From Rhodobacteraceae bacterium Alg231-30 (GTDB lineage: Bacteria; Pseudomonadota; Alphaproteobacteria; Rhodobacterales; Rhodobacteraceae): a DNA stretch of 64,000 nucleotides. Numbering within the stretch: position 1 is the first letter of the stretch; each line of letters starts with the position of its first letter. The notes beneath the pieces are model-generated. The model was not told the DNA's origin, did not search any database, and saw nothing but the letters and a program-made list of their open reading frames with translations. The position numbers were made by a program, and so were the translations under genes. The DNA lies in NCBI GenBank assembly GCA_900143615.1, contig FREU01000005.1, forward strand, positions 84 through 64,083. Reading direction: 5' to 3'. Shown piece after piece: positions 8,891 through 17,134 of the stretch.

Positions 8891-10198
8891 ATGTCTCGGA
8901 TCTATTTGAAAAAGGCATCGCTTAACTCTCGCTCCAACGCTGGGGAAACAGCCAACACTGTTGCGGCAATTCTGGCCGATATCGAAGCAAGAGGCGAAGA
9001 GGCTGCTTTGGAGTACGCTGCAAAATTCGACAAGTATGCCGGAAACGTGCAGCTAACGCAGGATGAGATCGACGCCGCAGCCGCGTTGGTTCCTAAGAAA
9101 CTCCAGGACGACATCCTGTTTGCGCACGACAATGTCCGGCGTTTCGCGGAAATTCAGAAATCCACCGTCGCTGACGTGCAATATGAAATCAATCCGGGTT
9201 TGCTGGCGGGGCAAAAAGCCATCCCGGTTTCTGCGGCCGGTTGCTATGTACCGGCAGGTAGATACCGTCACATTGCCAGCGCGATTATGACAGTTACGAC
9301 GGCAAAAGTTGCTGGGTGCGAACACATAATGGTGTGCTCGGCTCCACAGCCGGGCGTGGGTCTCCACCCTGCTATCGTATTCGCCGCACATGTTTGCGGC
9401 GCGGACAAGATTATGGCTATCGGAGGAGTTCAGGGTATCGCCTCGATGGCATTTGGTCTGTTCGGCTTACCCAAGGCAAACATAATCGTCGGGCCCGGAA
9501 ACCAGTTCGTCGCGGAAGCCAAACGCACGCTCTATGGCCGTGTTGGCATCGACATGATTGCTGGCCCAACAGACAGCCTGATCCTGGCCGACAAAGACGC
9601 AGATCCGCATATCGTTGCGACTGACCTCGTGAGTCAGGCGGAACACGGATACAACTCTCCAGTATGGCTGGTGACGGATCATCGACCATTGGCCGAAGAC
9701 GTTCTTGCCCGTGTTCCCGACCTTATTGCCGACCTGCCTGATTTGAACCGTGAGAATGCGGAAGCAGCATGGCGCGACTATGCCGAAGTGATTGTCTGTT
9801 CTGATCGCAAAGAAATGGCGGCGACTTCGGATGAATATGCGCCAGAACATCTGACCGTTCAGGCGGATGATCTGGACTGGTGGCTTGACCGACTGCACTG
9901 CTATGGATCTCTATTTTTGGGCGAGGAAACAACGGTTTCCTATGGAGACAAAGCCGCTGGCACAAACCATGTTCTGCCCACGTCAGGCGCTGCGAGCTAC
10001 ACAGGCGGCCTGAGCGTTCACAAGTACATGAAAATCGTCACCTGGCAGCGCGCAACACGCGAAGGTTCCAAGCAGGTCGCCGAAGCCACAGCGCGGATAT
10101 CGCGATTGGAGGGTATGGAGGGTCACGCGCGCGCCGCCGACGTGCGGCTTGCGAAGTACTTCCCTGATGAAACTTTTGATCTAACTGCAAATGGCTGA
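8891..10198 (+). CDS. hpsN: Sulfopropanediol 3-dehydrogenase (histidinol-dehydrogenase family)
   Basis: A 435-residue member of the HisD family. All family zinc ligands are visible as Q249, H252, D353 and H412, and the catalytic Glu-His pair is in APEHL (E319, H320). HpsN oxidises (R)-DHPS twice with NAD+ to (R)-sulfolactate, a double oxidation like that of histidinol. The choice of HpsN over true histidinol dehydrogenase rests on context: it is followed by an SDR and an MDR dehydrogenase exactly as in hpsNOP loci, and then by comDE. No other his genes are near. The next gene overlaps its 3' end by 8 bp. Confidence 0.82.
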   Translation: MSRIYLKKASLNSRSNAGETANTVAAILADIEARGEEAALEYAAKFDKYAGNVQLTQDEIDAAAALVPKKLQDDILFAHDNVRRFAEIQKSTVADVQYEINPGLLAGQKAIPVSAAGCYVPAGRYRHIASAIMTVTTAKVAGCEHIMVCSAPQPGVGLHPAIVFAAHVCGADKIMAIGGVQGIASMAFGLFGLPKANIIVGPGNQFVAEAKRTLYGRVGIDMIAGPTDSLILADKDADPHIVATDLVSQAEHGYNSPVWLVTDHRPLAEDVLARVPDLIADLPDLNRENAEAAWRDYAEVIVCSDRKEMAATSDEYAPEHLTVQADDLDWWLDRLHCYGSLFLGEETTVSYGDKAAGTNHVLPTSGAASYTGGLSVHKYMKIVTWQRATREGSKQVAEATARISRLEGMEGHARAADVRLAKYFPDETFDLTANG

Positions 10199-10955
10199 TC
10201 CGAGGGATCTCTTCGACCTGTCTGGTCGTGTTGCGGTCGTAACAGGTGCGAGTTCCGGTTTGGGTCGCCGCGCTGCTCAAGTCTTAAGCTGGGCGGGCGC
10301 GCGCGTGGTCGCCGTCGCACGAAGAGAGGATAAGCTCCGAGAGTTGGTTTCAGGTCTTGAAGATGATCGCGCATCATTTGTTGTCTCAGATGTTGCCGAT
10401 CGAGGGCAACTTCCCTCATTGATCCAAAAAATATCCGAACCATTTGGCGCCCCTGACATTGTGGTGCACGCAGCAGGAATAAACACAAGACAAGAGGCTG
10501 ACAACGTCACCCATGAAGGGTGGGACAGGACGTTGGAGTTGAACCTGTCTGCGCCGTTTTTCTTATCGCAGGCCCTCGTGGGCGCAATGAAGGAGAACGG
10601 TTGGGGGCGCATTGTGAACTTTGCCTCGCTTCAGACGACACGCGCGTTCCCAGGTGGCATAGCCTATGGCGCCAGCAAGGCAGGAGTCGGACAAATGACA
10701 CGGGCAATGGCCGAAGCCTGGTCTCGGTATGGAATCACGGCCAACGCAATTGGACCCGGCTTCTTTCCAACAGAGCTAACCAAATCGGTGTTTCTTGATC
10801 CGGAAAGAGCCGAAAGAAACGCGGCCCAGACCTGTATGGGGCGAAACGGTTCTTTGGAAGACATAGACGGTCCACTTCTGTTCCTGTCCTCTGAAGCCTC
10901 CAGCTTTGTGACCGGACAGGTTCTCATGGTCGATGGGGGATACACAGCGAAATGA
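10191..10955 (+). CDS. hpsO: SDR family oxidoreductase, probable DHPS 2-dehydrogenase (HpsO-like)
   Basis: A 254-residue short-chain dehydrogenase. It has the cofactor motif TGASSGLG (residues 18-25), the NAG-like HAAG (93-96), N118, and the catalytic triad S146, Y159, K163 (YGASK). In hps loci, HpsO and HpsP are two opposite-stereospecific 2-dehydrogenases that racemise DHPS through the 2-keto form, so HpsN receives the (R)-isomer. It overlaps hpsN by 8 bp and the next gene by 4 bp, indicating coupled translation. The family is certain; the hpsO name depends on the neighbourhood. Confidence 0.72.
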   Translation: MADPRDLFDLSGRVAVVTGASSGLGRRAAQVLSWAGARVVAVARREDKLRELVSGLEDDRASFVVSDVADRGQLPSLIQKISEPFGAPDIVVHAAGINTRQEADNVTHEGWDRTLELNLSAPFFLSQALVGAMKENGWGRIVNFASLQTTRAFPGGIAYGASKAGVGQMTRAMAEAWSRYGITANAIGPGFFPTELTKSVFLDPERAERNAAQTCMGRNGSLEDIDGPLLFLSSEASSFVTGQVLMVDGGYTAK

Positions 10956-11932
10956 AGGCTCTAGTTTACGAAGGCGTCAGAACTTTGGAAGTAAGAGACG
11001 TCGAAATCCCGGTTCCTGAAAAAGAAGAACATCTTGTGCGTGTTCTTGCCGTTGGGATTTGCGGCTCGGACATGCATGCCTATCTGGGGCATGACGAACG
11101 CCGTCCTGCGCCTTTGATCTTGGGCCATGAGGCCGCCGGTGTGGTCGAAAGTGGCCCCTGGAAAGGACGGCGCGTCACCATCAACCCTCTGGTGACCTGC
11201 GCAACCTGCCGATACTGCACCTCAGGTCGGGAAAACCTCTGTCCTGATCGACAGATCATATCTATGCCCCCACGCGAAGGCGCATTTGCCCAGTTCATTT
11301 CCATTCCTGGACATAACCTGATTGAGGTTCCGGATGGGTTTTCGCTGGAGAAAGCTGCTCTATGTGAGCCCTTGGCCGTCAGCTGGCACTCGGCGGTACT
11401 GGCGATGGAAAGTATTCATCAAGATATGGATCGACGGGCCATCGTAATCGGAGGAGGCGCAATTGGACTGGCAGCGGCGTTGGCCCTGTCAGCGATGGGT
11501 GTAGACGATGTCGAAATTATTGAGCCCAATGCCCTGCGCCGTCAGTTTCTAAAGGAACGGTGCAAGATGAATGTTAGTGATGCGCCGTCAGGGACTGCAC
11601 CTATTGTCATTGACGCCGTCGGGTTTTCCGTGACGCGGGCTGCGGCAACAAAATGGGTGGAGCCGGGAGGTGTCATTGTCCATGTCGGACTTGGTGACAG
11701 CACCGAAGGTTTAGACATTCGACGCATGACGCTGCAAGAGATCACTTTCATTGGCAGCTACACATACACGTCAAAAAGTTTTGCCGACACGGCCTTGGCA
11801 CTGTTTGAGGGAAGACTTGGATCGCTTCACTGGTTCGAAACCCGATCTCTTTCAGACGGGGCAAAGGCCTTTGAAGATATCTATGCCGGGCGCGTCGCCG
11901 CGCCCAAGGTCGTTCTAGATCCATGGCAGTAA
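10952..11932 (+). CDS. hpsP: Zinc-dependent medium-chain dehydrogenase, probable DHPS 2-dehydrogenase (HpsP-like)
   Basis: A 326-residue MDR enzyme. Catalytic zinc ligands are C37 (GICGSD) and H59/E60 (GHEAAG). The structural zinc lobe has four cysteines C83, C86, C89 and C97. The Rossmann motif VIGGGAIGLAAALAL follows. It would be the second, opposite-stereospecific DHPS 2-dehydrogenase working with the SDR gene it overlaps (ATGA junction). At 326 residues it is slightly short for the family, but all motifs are intact. Other polyol substrates are possible if the cluster handles a different C3 compound. Confidence 0.72.
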   Translation: MKALVYEGVRTLEVRDVEIPVPEKEEHLVRVLAVGICGSDMHAYLGHDERRPAPLILGHEAAGVVESGPWKGRRVTINPLVTCATCRYCTSGRENLCPDRQIISMPPREGAFAQFISIPGHNLIEVPDGFSLEKAALCEPLAVSWHSAVLAMESIHQDMDRRAIVIGGGAIGLAAALALSAMGVDDVEIIEPNALRRQFLKERCKMNVSDAPSGTAPIVIDAVGFSVTRAAATKWVEPGGVIVHVGLGDSTEGLDIRRMTLQEITFIGSYTYTSKSFADTALALFEGRLGSLHWFETRSLSDGAKAFEDIYAGRVAAPKVVLDPWQ

Positions 11933-11959
11933 GCTATACCAGCCTGAAAGGAGAAAGAC

Positions 11960-12370
11960 ATGTATGACAATGTCCTCGTGCCGCTGGCACTAGATCACGG
12001 GATATCAGCGCAAACTCTGGAAATCTCGCGCGTACTTTGTAGCGAGAAAGGGCAAATCACCGCTCTGCATGTCTACGAAGTGCCGAAAGGTTCTGTCAGC
12101 GTCTACATTGGCGAAGATACCGTCGAACGTGGCTTCCGGCGAGCCCAGTCCCTCCTCAAGGAGAAAGTGGCTGGCATGGAGGGGGTTCGCGCCGAGATCA
12201 CCCGAGGACAAGCCCATCATGCAATCATCGAGTATGCCGTTAGTCACGGTCATGACTGCATTGTCATAGGGTCTCACAAACCAGTGCTGGTGGACTATTT
12301 GATCGGCTCTACGGCAGCTCGCGTTGTGCGTCATGCACCCTGCGCCGTGCATGTTCACCGTGACAGCTAA
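11960..12370 (+). CDS. Universal stress protein (UspA family)
   Basis: A 136-residue cytoplasmic Usp protein. It starts with MYDNVLVPLA and ends with the ATP-binding-type segment IGSHKPVLVDYLIGSTAARVVRHAPC (broken here from a single conserved block of Gly and Ser residues). It has a strong Shine-Dalgarno (AAAGGAGAAAG). Usp genes recur inside roseobacter TRAP-transporter operons, where small UspA proteins are thought to modulate TRAP uptake in response to nucleotide state. Its place between the dehydrogenases and comDE suggests co-expression with the pathway rather than general stress response. Confidence 0.85.
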   Translation: MYDNVLVPLALDHGISAQTLEISRVLCSEKGQITALHVYEVPKGSVSVYIGEDTVERGFRRAQSLLKEKVAGMEGVRAEITRGQAHHAIIEYAVSHGHDCIVIGSHKPVLVDYLIGSTAARVVRHAPCAVHVHRDS

Positions 12371-12396
12371 TTCTCTTCTCAACTAGGATAATCACT

Positions 12397-12903
12397 TTGA
12401 ACATAGACAAGAAAATCGCAAATGATCTCGTCGCCAACGATGTTCGGTTTGTTACCACAGTGCCATGCAAACAGCTGGCCGGCGTGATTGACGAAGTCGA
12501 CCAACGAGACAACATTTTCCACATACCCTCAAATAAAGAAGACGAAGGCATGGGCCTTTGCGCAGGGGCGTGGATGGGCGGAACGCGTCCCGCAATCATC
12601 ATGCAGAACACCGCAATCGGCGTCACGATCAACACGCTGGCGACCCTCATCCAGTACTACAGAATGCCGCTACCCATGATCATTTCCTATCGCGGTGAAT
12701 TGCGTGAGCCGGTGGCCTGCCAAGTCGAAATGGCCGTCCACACCAAAGCACTTTTAGCTCAACTGAACATTCCGACCTATCACTTTCATTGGCAAAAGGA
12801 TGTCGAAGAGTTCGACAACATCCTGAAGTACACCTTCATGGCCAACAAACCGGTCGCCATCCTGACCGATGCCAATTTCTGGGGAGGCTACGGCGACCAA
12901 TGA
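12397..12903 (+). CDS. comD: Sulfopyruvate decarboxylase, alpha subunit
   Basis: A 168-residue protein matching the size and order of the ComD half of thiamine-diphosphate sulfopyruvate decarboxylase. It corresponds to the N-terminal PYR domain, with the catalytic-Glu region around SNKEDEGMGLCAGAWMGG. With ComE it converts 3-sulfopyruvate to sulfoacetaldehyde plus CO2. The start is a TTG with AGGA eight bases upstream; no ATG fits the conserved N-terminus. Its stop overlaps the comE start (ATGA). The split two-gene layout is the one known from methanogens and from Roseovarius-type sulfolactate degraders. Confidence 0.85.
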   Translation: MNIDKKIANDLVANDVRFVTTVPCKQLAGVIDEVDQRDNIFHIPSNKEDEGMGLCAGAWMGGTRPAIIMQNTAIGVTINTLATLIQYYRMPLPMIISYRGELREPVACQVEMAVHTKALLAQLNIPTYHFHWQKDVEEFDNILKYTFMANKPVAILTDANFWGGYGDQ

Positions 12904-13454
12904 TACGTTCTGAAATTTTGAAAGACATCGCCCCGATCTTACGCGACCAACTTGTGGTTTGTAACATTGGCATTCCTTCGCAAGAACTGCATGCGATCGA
13001 CGATCAACCGACCAACTTTTACATGCTGGGCACAATGGGGCTAGCGTCTTCGATTGGCTTGGGGTTGGCGCTTACCCAACCCAAAACCGTCATTGTCATT
13101 GATGGGGACGGATCAGTTTTGACCAACCTTGGCACGTTGCCCACAATCGGAAACAACGCGCCTGACAACTACATCCTGATGATCATCGACAATGGCTCTT
13201 ACGGTTCGACCGGAGATCAGCCGACCTATACGGGAATGAAAACCGACCTCGCTGGTATGGCAAAAGCAGCCGGTTGCGACAACGTGGTTGAGGTTCAGGA
13301 CGTTGATACTGGCGCGGCTTTGCAGAAGGTCATAGACGAAGGGGTTGCCACTGTGATGGTGGTCAAATGCGACAGCGGCAACGCCAAGATGCCCGTTATT
13401 ACGATGGATCCAGTCGTCATCCGCGACCGTTTTATGAAAGCTGTGGCTGGTTGA
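12900..13454 (+). CDS. comE: Sulfopyruvate decarboxylase, beta subunit
   Basis: A 184-residue PP-domain partner of ComD. The thiamine-diphosphate/Mg motif is visible as DGDGSVLTNLGTL followed about 20 residues later by the conserved Asn (IIDNGSYGSTGDQ). The start is the ATG overlapping the comD stop; a longer frame reaching back to 12789 lies inside comD and is rejected. Together ComDE form the active decarboxylase that commits the pathway to sulfoacetaldehyde, which Xsc would desulfonate; Xsc is not in this window. Its stop codon overlaps the start of the FMN enzyme. Confidence 0.87.
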   Translation: MIRSEILKDIAPILRDQLVVCNIGIPSQELHAIDDQPTNFYMLGTMGLASSIGLGLALTQPKTVIVIDGDGSVLTNLGTLPTIGNNAPDNYILMIIDNGSYGSTGDQPTYTGMKTDLAGMAKAAGCDNVVEVQDVDTGAALQKVIDEGVATVMVVKCDSGNAKMPVITMDPVVIRDRFMKAVAG

Positions 13455-14563
13455 TGATTTCAAAGGACATCCACTCGGCAGAGGACGCAAGGCAGTTTGC
13501 CATGCGTCGTCTCCCAAGGATGGTTTTCGACTACATCGATGGTGCCGCGGGCAATGAAGCCGGCGCCGTGCGAAATCGGAGCGCCTTGGACGCGGTGACT
13601 TTGACACCGCGGATTCTAAAAGACGTAAGCACGCGTTCCCTTTCAAAGGACCTATTTGGCACAAAGGCGCATCTGCCTTTTGGAATTGCCCCAATGGGTA
13701 TGTGCAACTTGTCTGCCCCCGGCGCCGATTTGATGCTTGCGCGACTGGCTGCGAGACACAAAGTCCCCTTGGGCGTTTCGACAGTAGCTTCCACACCGAT
13801 GGAAGAAATGATTGAGGCTGCCGAGGGAAATGCCTGGTTTCAACTCTATTTCAGCGGCGATGGCGAAGGGACATTCCGGCTCGTCGACCGTGCAAAACAT
13901 GCGGGTTATCAGACGCTCATTTTAACCGTCGATGTTCCGGAAGTGGGCAGACGACCAAGAGAGTTGCGTCACGGGTTCAAAATGCCGTTCAAAATTGGCC
14001 CCCGGCAGTTCCTTGACTTTGCGTTTCATCCTCGCTGGTCACTCGGCACGTTGATGGCTGGTCGACCAGATCTGGCAAACTTTCAATTGGAGGGATTTGA
14101 GTTCGATCGAACGGAAAGCCGTGCCAAGGCTACTTGGGACACGCTGTCAGAATTGCGCGAGCGTTGGCAAGGTAAGCTCGTCGTAAAAGGTGTCCTCGAT
14201 GTTCAAGACGCAGCTCGGTTGAAAGAGGCAGGCGTAGATGCAGTGCAAGTCTCCAACCACGGCGCACGACAGTTTGTTTGTACCCCGTCACCGATCGAAG
14301 TGGTGCCAAAGTTTCGAGACGCATTAGGCGCTCACTATCCAATTTTCTTTGATAGCGGTGTCCGTTCCGGCGACGATGTTTTGAGGGCGTTGGTATCAGG
14401 TGCAAACTTTGTCTTTGTCGGGCGTATTCTACAGTTCGCGATCGCTGCAAACGGCGAAGCGGGACTTCTTCAAATGTGGAAAGTGTTGGAAGATGAATTG
14501 AGCATCGCTATGGCAATGGTCGGATTGTCGCAATTGCCAAACTGTGGGCGTGGTATTGACTAA
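13454..14563 (+). CDS. FMN-dependent alpha-hydroxy-acid oxidase/dehydrogenase, candidate sulfolactate dehydrogenase
   Basis: A 369-residue TIM-barrel flavoprotein of the LldD/glycolate oxidase family. Family landmarks are the substrate Tyr in FDYIDG (Y27), WFQLY (128-132), the Lys of VVKGVL (K245) and the catalytic pair H269 and R272 in SNHGAR, with the usual second Gly changed to Ala. The enzyme oxidises (S)-2-hydroxy acids to 2-keto acids. Because it overlaps comE, which consumes sulfopyruvate, it probably makes sulfopyruvate from sulfolactate. That is the job done by SlcD, SlcC/ComC or SuyAB routes in described strains; none of those is here. Confidence 0.75.
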   Translation: MISKDIHSAEDARQFAMRRLPRMVFDYIDGAAGNEAGAVRNRSALDAVTLTPRILKDVSTRSLSKDLFGTKAHLPFGIAPMGMCNLSAPGADLMLARLAARHKVPLGVSTVASTPMEEMIEAAEGNAWFQLYFSGDGEGTFRLVDRAKHAGYQTLILTVDVPEVGRRPRELRHGFKMPFKIGPRQFLDFAFHPRWSLGTLMAGRPDLANFQLEGFEFDRTESRAKATWDTLSELRERWQGKLVVKGVLDVQDAARLKEAGVDAVQVSNHGARQFVCTPSPIEVVPKFRDALGAHYPIFFDSGVRSGDDVLRALVSGANFVFVGRILQFAIAANGEAGLLQMWKVLEDELSIAMAMVGLSQLPNCGRGID

Positions 14564-15280
14564 TCACCTTCTGGAGCTTTTTTGCAAAACTTGGAGTACG
14601 CTTGTTATTAACCCTTTGGCCTCAAAGCGAGGCTAGCAATTACCTTCAGCTTTGCTCGCACTGCGCAATCATTTCGGTGATCTAAATGTGTGGCAGCACG
14701 GCGCATATCTTCTTTGTCTTCCATGCCGCACTTGCGCTCAAATGGCAACTTTGGGGAAGCAGCATCGCGGCATTGAGTGTTTCGATCAAGGTCGGCTCTG
14801 GGCCGCTCCTTGCCCCATCGCTTTCCCGCCGCACCTAGTTTTCCGTTCTGTTGCATCCACGGTGTTGGGGCAATGCAAGTGGCCCCCCTTGGGCAGTTGG
14901 TAATGCCTTGTATTTGTGTGTTATGATTTCGGTTATGGATCATCTTCTCCAAGGCTGACTCCCTTGGCGACATACTAACATGTTGGGGGGGGGGCGATTG
15001 ACATTGGATTGGGCGCTTTCGAGGCACCTAGCCACCCACTAAGATCATGCTCAATTTACCGGGCGCCCGAGACGCATTCTGATTGGCCGCCACACGCAGC
15101 ACTGAGAGAACTTCGTCACCCTCAAAGCCGGGGAAATCGCCGGACTGTCCCGGTCGGACGAAGTGATCAATCTGGCCGGCTGAGCGGAATGCAGAAAGTA
15201 GCAAATGAATGGCGGGTAATCCAAAGGCAAACCAACCAATTGACGCTAAATAAAATACGAAGCCCCACAGGAGAACCAAA
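14564..15280. other. Intergenic region with short inverted repeat and G10 tract
   Basis: About 0.7 kb without a convincing gene. It holds a weak inverted repeat GCCTC-AAAGC-GAGGC (14619-14633) downstream of the sulfonate operon, and a run of ten G at 14985-14994. A candidate Shine-Dalgarno (CAGGAGAACC) sits at the right end for the next gene. Open frames on either strand look incidental. Confidence 0.45.
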
Positions 15281-15829
15281 ATGCAAAGAGCATGTACCGG
15301 GTGCGGAACAATGATCGGTGTCTATGAGACCTACGCCAAAGGGCGCTGCCAAGCATGCCACACCAAGGCCATGGAGGGCACCACCGAAAATAAGAGGACA
15401 GGAAAGACCGCAGACGTGATCAAAGCCAAGCGCGAAGAACAGCGCAACGCGAGGATCGATGCGGCTGTCGAGGAGAGCAACCGCCTTCATAATTTCGTTT
15501 TGACAACAGAAACCGCGCACAACCTACCTGTCGCCAAACGGCTGGGGATCGTGTCGGCAGAGACAGTCTTCGGAATGAACGTCCTCAAGGACATGTTGGG
15601 TGACCTGCGGGGCACCTTCGGAGGCCGCAGCGACACCATGCAAAGTGCGCTCCGAGACGGGCGCGAAACTTGCTTGCGAGAACTCAAAAGTGACGCCCTG
15701 AAACTTGGCGCGGACGCAGTCGTTGGGATTGATCTCGACTACCACGATCTCGGCACGACCGGGCGAATGCTCATGATCGTTGCAACAGGTACAGCCGTGA
15801 AATTAGCCACAGAAAAGGAAACCGTATGA
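15281..15829 (+). CDS. YbjQ (UPF0145) family protein with N-terminal zinc ribbon
   Basis: A 182-residue protein. Residues 1-30 carry a CxxC...CxxC zinc ribbon (CTGCG and CQAC). After a charged linker, residues ~65-180 are a YbjQ/UPF0145 'heavy-metal-binding' domain, with the typical segment LGADAVVGIDLDYHDL. The biochemical role of YbjQ domains is not settled, though pentameric assemblies are known. It heads a three-frame coupled unit: its TGA overlaps the ATG of a 29-residue frame at 15826. A good ribosome site precedes its ATG. Confidence 0.8.
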   Translation: MQRACTGCGTMIGVYETYAKGRCQACHTKAMEGTTENKRTGKTADVIKAKREEQRNARIDAAVEESNRLHNFVLTTETAHNLPVAKRLGIVSAETVFGMNVLKDMLGDLRGTFGGRSDTMQSALRDGRETCLRELKSDALKLGADAVVGIDLDYHDLGTTGRMLMIVATGTAVKLATEKETV

Positions 15830-15915
15830 ATCATCCAGAAATCAACGAAGTATTGAACGGCGAGTTTTGGAGGCAGGTTTCCACCCTGATCGAACATTGC
15901 GAAAGCGACACATGA
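15826..15915 (+). CDS. 29-residue ORF coupled to both neighbours
   Basis: A short frame whose ATG overlaps the stop of the YbjQ-type gene (ATGA) and whose TGA overlaps the ATG of the next gene at 15912 (ATGA again). Encoded residues are acidic and without cysteine pairs, signal peptide or membrane segment (begins MNHPEINEVLNGEFW). The double overlap suggests it is translated, either as a microprotein or simply as a coupling device carrying ribosomes to the third gene. No family is recognised. Confidence 0.4.
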   Translation: MNHPEINEVLNGEFWRQVSTLIEHCESDT

Positions 15916-16727
15916 GCCAAGAAGACACCAAAAAACTGGACGCGGACTACGTGGTCCACAACTTAAACCCTTACTCCCCTATGGACATCAACATTACTCG
16001 CACGCCTCACGAAAACACAGGCGAGCCGGAGCTTTTCAGTCGATATACCGAAGGCGTCTCAATACTGGCGACAGAGTTCAAACTGAACGAAGGTCTCGAG
16101 ACGAGTTACGGATGGCGCATAGAACGGGAGGCTTTCAGAGAAAGAGCGGGATCCCACCAAGACCCAGTAGAATGGTACTACGAAGGTAAACGGGTCGAGT
16201 TTGAGAACGGTAAGCCTGTTCTTCCGCCGGATGACTTGTTAATCAAGTTCGTTCACACGAAACCGACTACGAACCGAACCAGAGTACTGCAAGCAAGTGG
16301 CTCACTGATCAATGGTCAAACCATGGGTGTGCTCGGAATTGGCGATTTCAAGAGCACATCCGGTGCGGTCACAATTCGCGCTGAGAGCGCCGGCAGACCG
16401 GCGGCACTCGATATACGGAACGAAAACGGCGAGTTTTCGCTGCATGTGTACCTTGGACCCGAAGACTTCGAGAATGCCGTATTTTTGGTTCGGCAAACCG
16501 GTCGACTGCACATCCAAGTCGAAGACCTCGGAGAGAAGCCGCTTCTGGTTCGCTGCATGGGCAGAGGCACCTACAACTCAGATTTCTACTGGGTACCTTT
16601 CTTGGAGCCATTCAAAGAATTATACGAGCGTTTGGAGGCCGAAAGTGGTGACGGTAAATACTGGCACCCATCGGTCCGACTGTATTCTGGACCACAATAC
16701 ATTAAAGCACCATCGGATGCTCCATGA
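15912..16727 (+). CDS. Hypothetical protein
   Basis: A 271-residue soluble protein with no signal peptide or membrane segment. I do not recognise a family. Its composition is rich in beta-type segments (for example VLGIGDFKSTSGAVTIRAES and FSLHVYLGPEDFENAV), suggesting a beta-sandwich or barrel. The start at 15912 is favoured because it overlaps the stop of the coupled 29-residue frame; an upstream in-frame start at 15867 would lie inside that frame. It probably works with the zinc-ribbon YbjQ protein in the same transcript. Confidence 0.65.
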   Translation: MSQEDTKKLDADYVVHNLNPYSPMDINITRTPHENTGEPELFSRYTEGVSILATEFKLNEGLETSYGWRIEREAFRERAGSHQDPVEWYYEGKRVEFENGKPVLPPDDLLIKFVHTKPTTNRTRVLQASGSLINGQTMGVLGIGDFKSTSGAVTIRAESAGRPAALDIRNENGEFSLHVYLGPEDFENAVFLVRQTGRLHIQVEDLGEKPLLVRCMGRGTYNSDFYWVPFLEPFKELYERLEAESGDGKYWHPSVRLYSGPQYIKAPSDAP

Positions 16728-16972
16728 AACGCAGACTGAGAACTCAATGTTTCCGTCACTGATCGCTTATTTCCGTTGCTAGAGAAGCAACTCCAAATCG
16801 CTGTTAAACAAGGAACCTCTCGAACGGGAGCGATGGAAGCGACCGCGTTGGGCGTCACAGGCAATTTCACACGGCTGCCTGGCCGGTTTAGTTGGTCGGG
16901 TGAAAATGCAACGCTTGCTGCAACTGTTTTTCACAAGCGTTGCGACAAACAAACTCCTGCCACTTACGGCAT

Positions 16973-16997
16973 CGGTCTCGCGAGACCGGGATTTTTT
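16973..16997 (+). terminator. Rho-independent terminator candidate
   Basis: The perfect 16-nt palindrome CGGTCTCGCGAGACCG (16973-16988) is followed after GGA by six T. It would end the plus-strand unit whose last gene stops at 16727. The hairpin has essentially no loop if fully paired, so in practice the centre opens. Confidence 0.5.
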
Positions 16998-17079
16998 GCA
17001 AACGTGGGTTGAATTGATGGGTTATAATTTCTTAGAATCCTACAACCAATTATTATCAATAGATAAATCATAAAATCAA

Positions 17080-17134
17080 TGGTGCGGGTGAAGGGACTCG
17101 AACCCCCACGCCTCGCGGCGCCAGAACCTAAATC
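17080..17134 (-). repeat. attL: 55-bp 3' fragment of tRNA-Leu(UAG)
   Basis: These 55 bases are identical to 42678-42732, the anticodon-to-3' end part of the intact tRNA-Leu. The match breaks at the next base on the right. On the left a further TAAAATCAAT is shared with a 2-nt offset. The fragment lacks the 5' half, so it is not a functional tRNA. It is the standard scar left when an integrase inserts an element at the 3' end of a tRNA gene, and marks the left boundary of the island. Confidence 0.95.

Noticed and set aside
8891-10198. Reading the HisD-family gene as histidinol dehydrogenase (hisD)
   Set aside because: No histidine-biosynthesis genes are near, and the SDR, MDR and comDE neighbours fit HpsN far better, although the catalytic residues cannot tell the two apart.
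14985-14994. Run of ten G as a phase-variable tract
   Set aside because: It is not inside or immediately upstream of a supported gene, so no switch can be argued; it could also be a sequencing artefact.
16776-17012. 78-codon frame left of attL
   Set aside because: It starts without a good ribosome site and runs through the terminator palindrome at 16973; no protein signature.
17080-17134. A second tRNA-Leu gene
   Set aside because: Only the 3' part from the anticodon onward is present; the sequence diverges before the 5' half, so it is an attachment-site copy.
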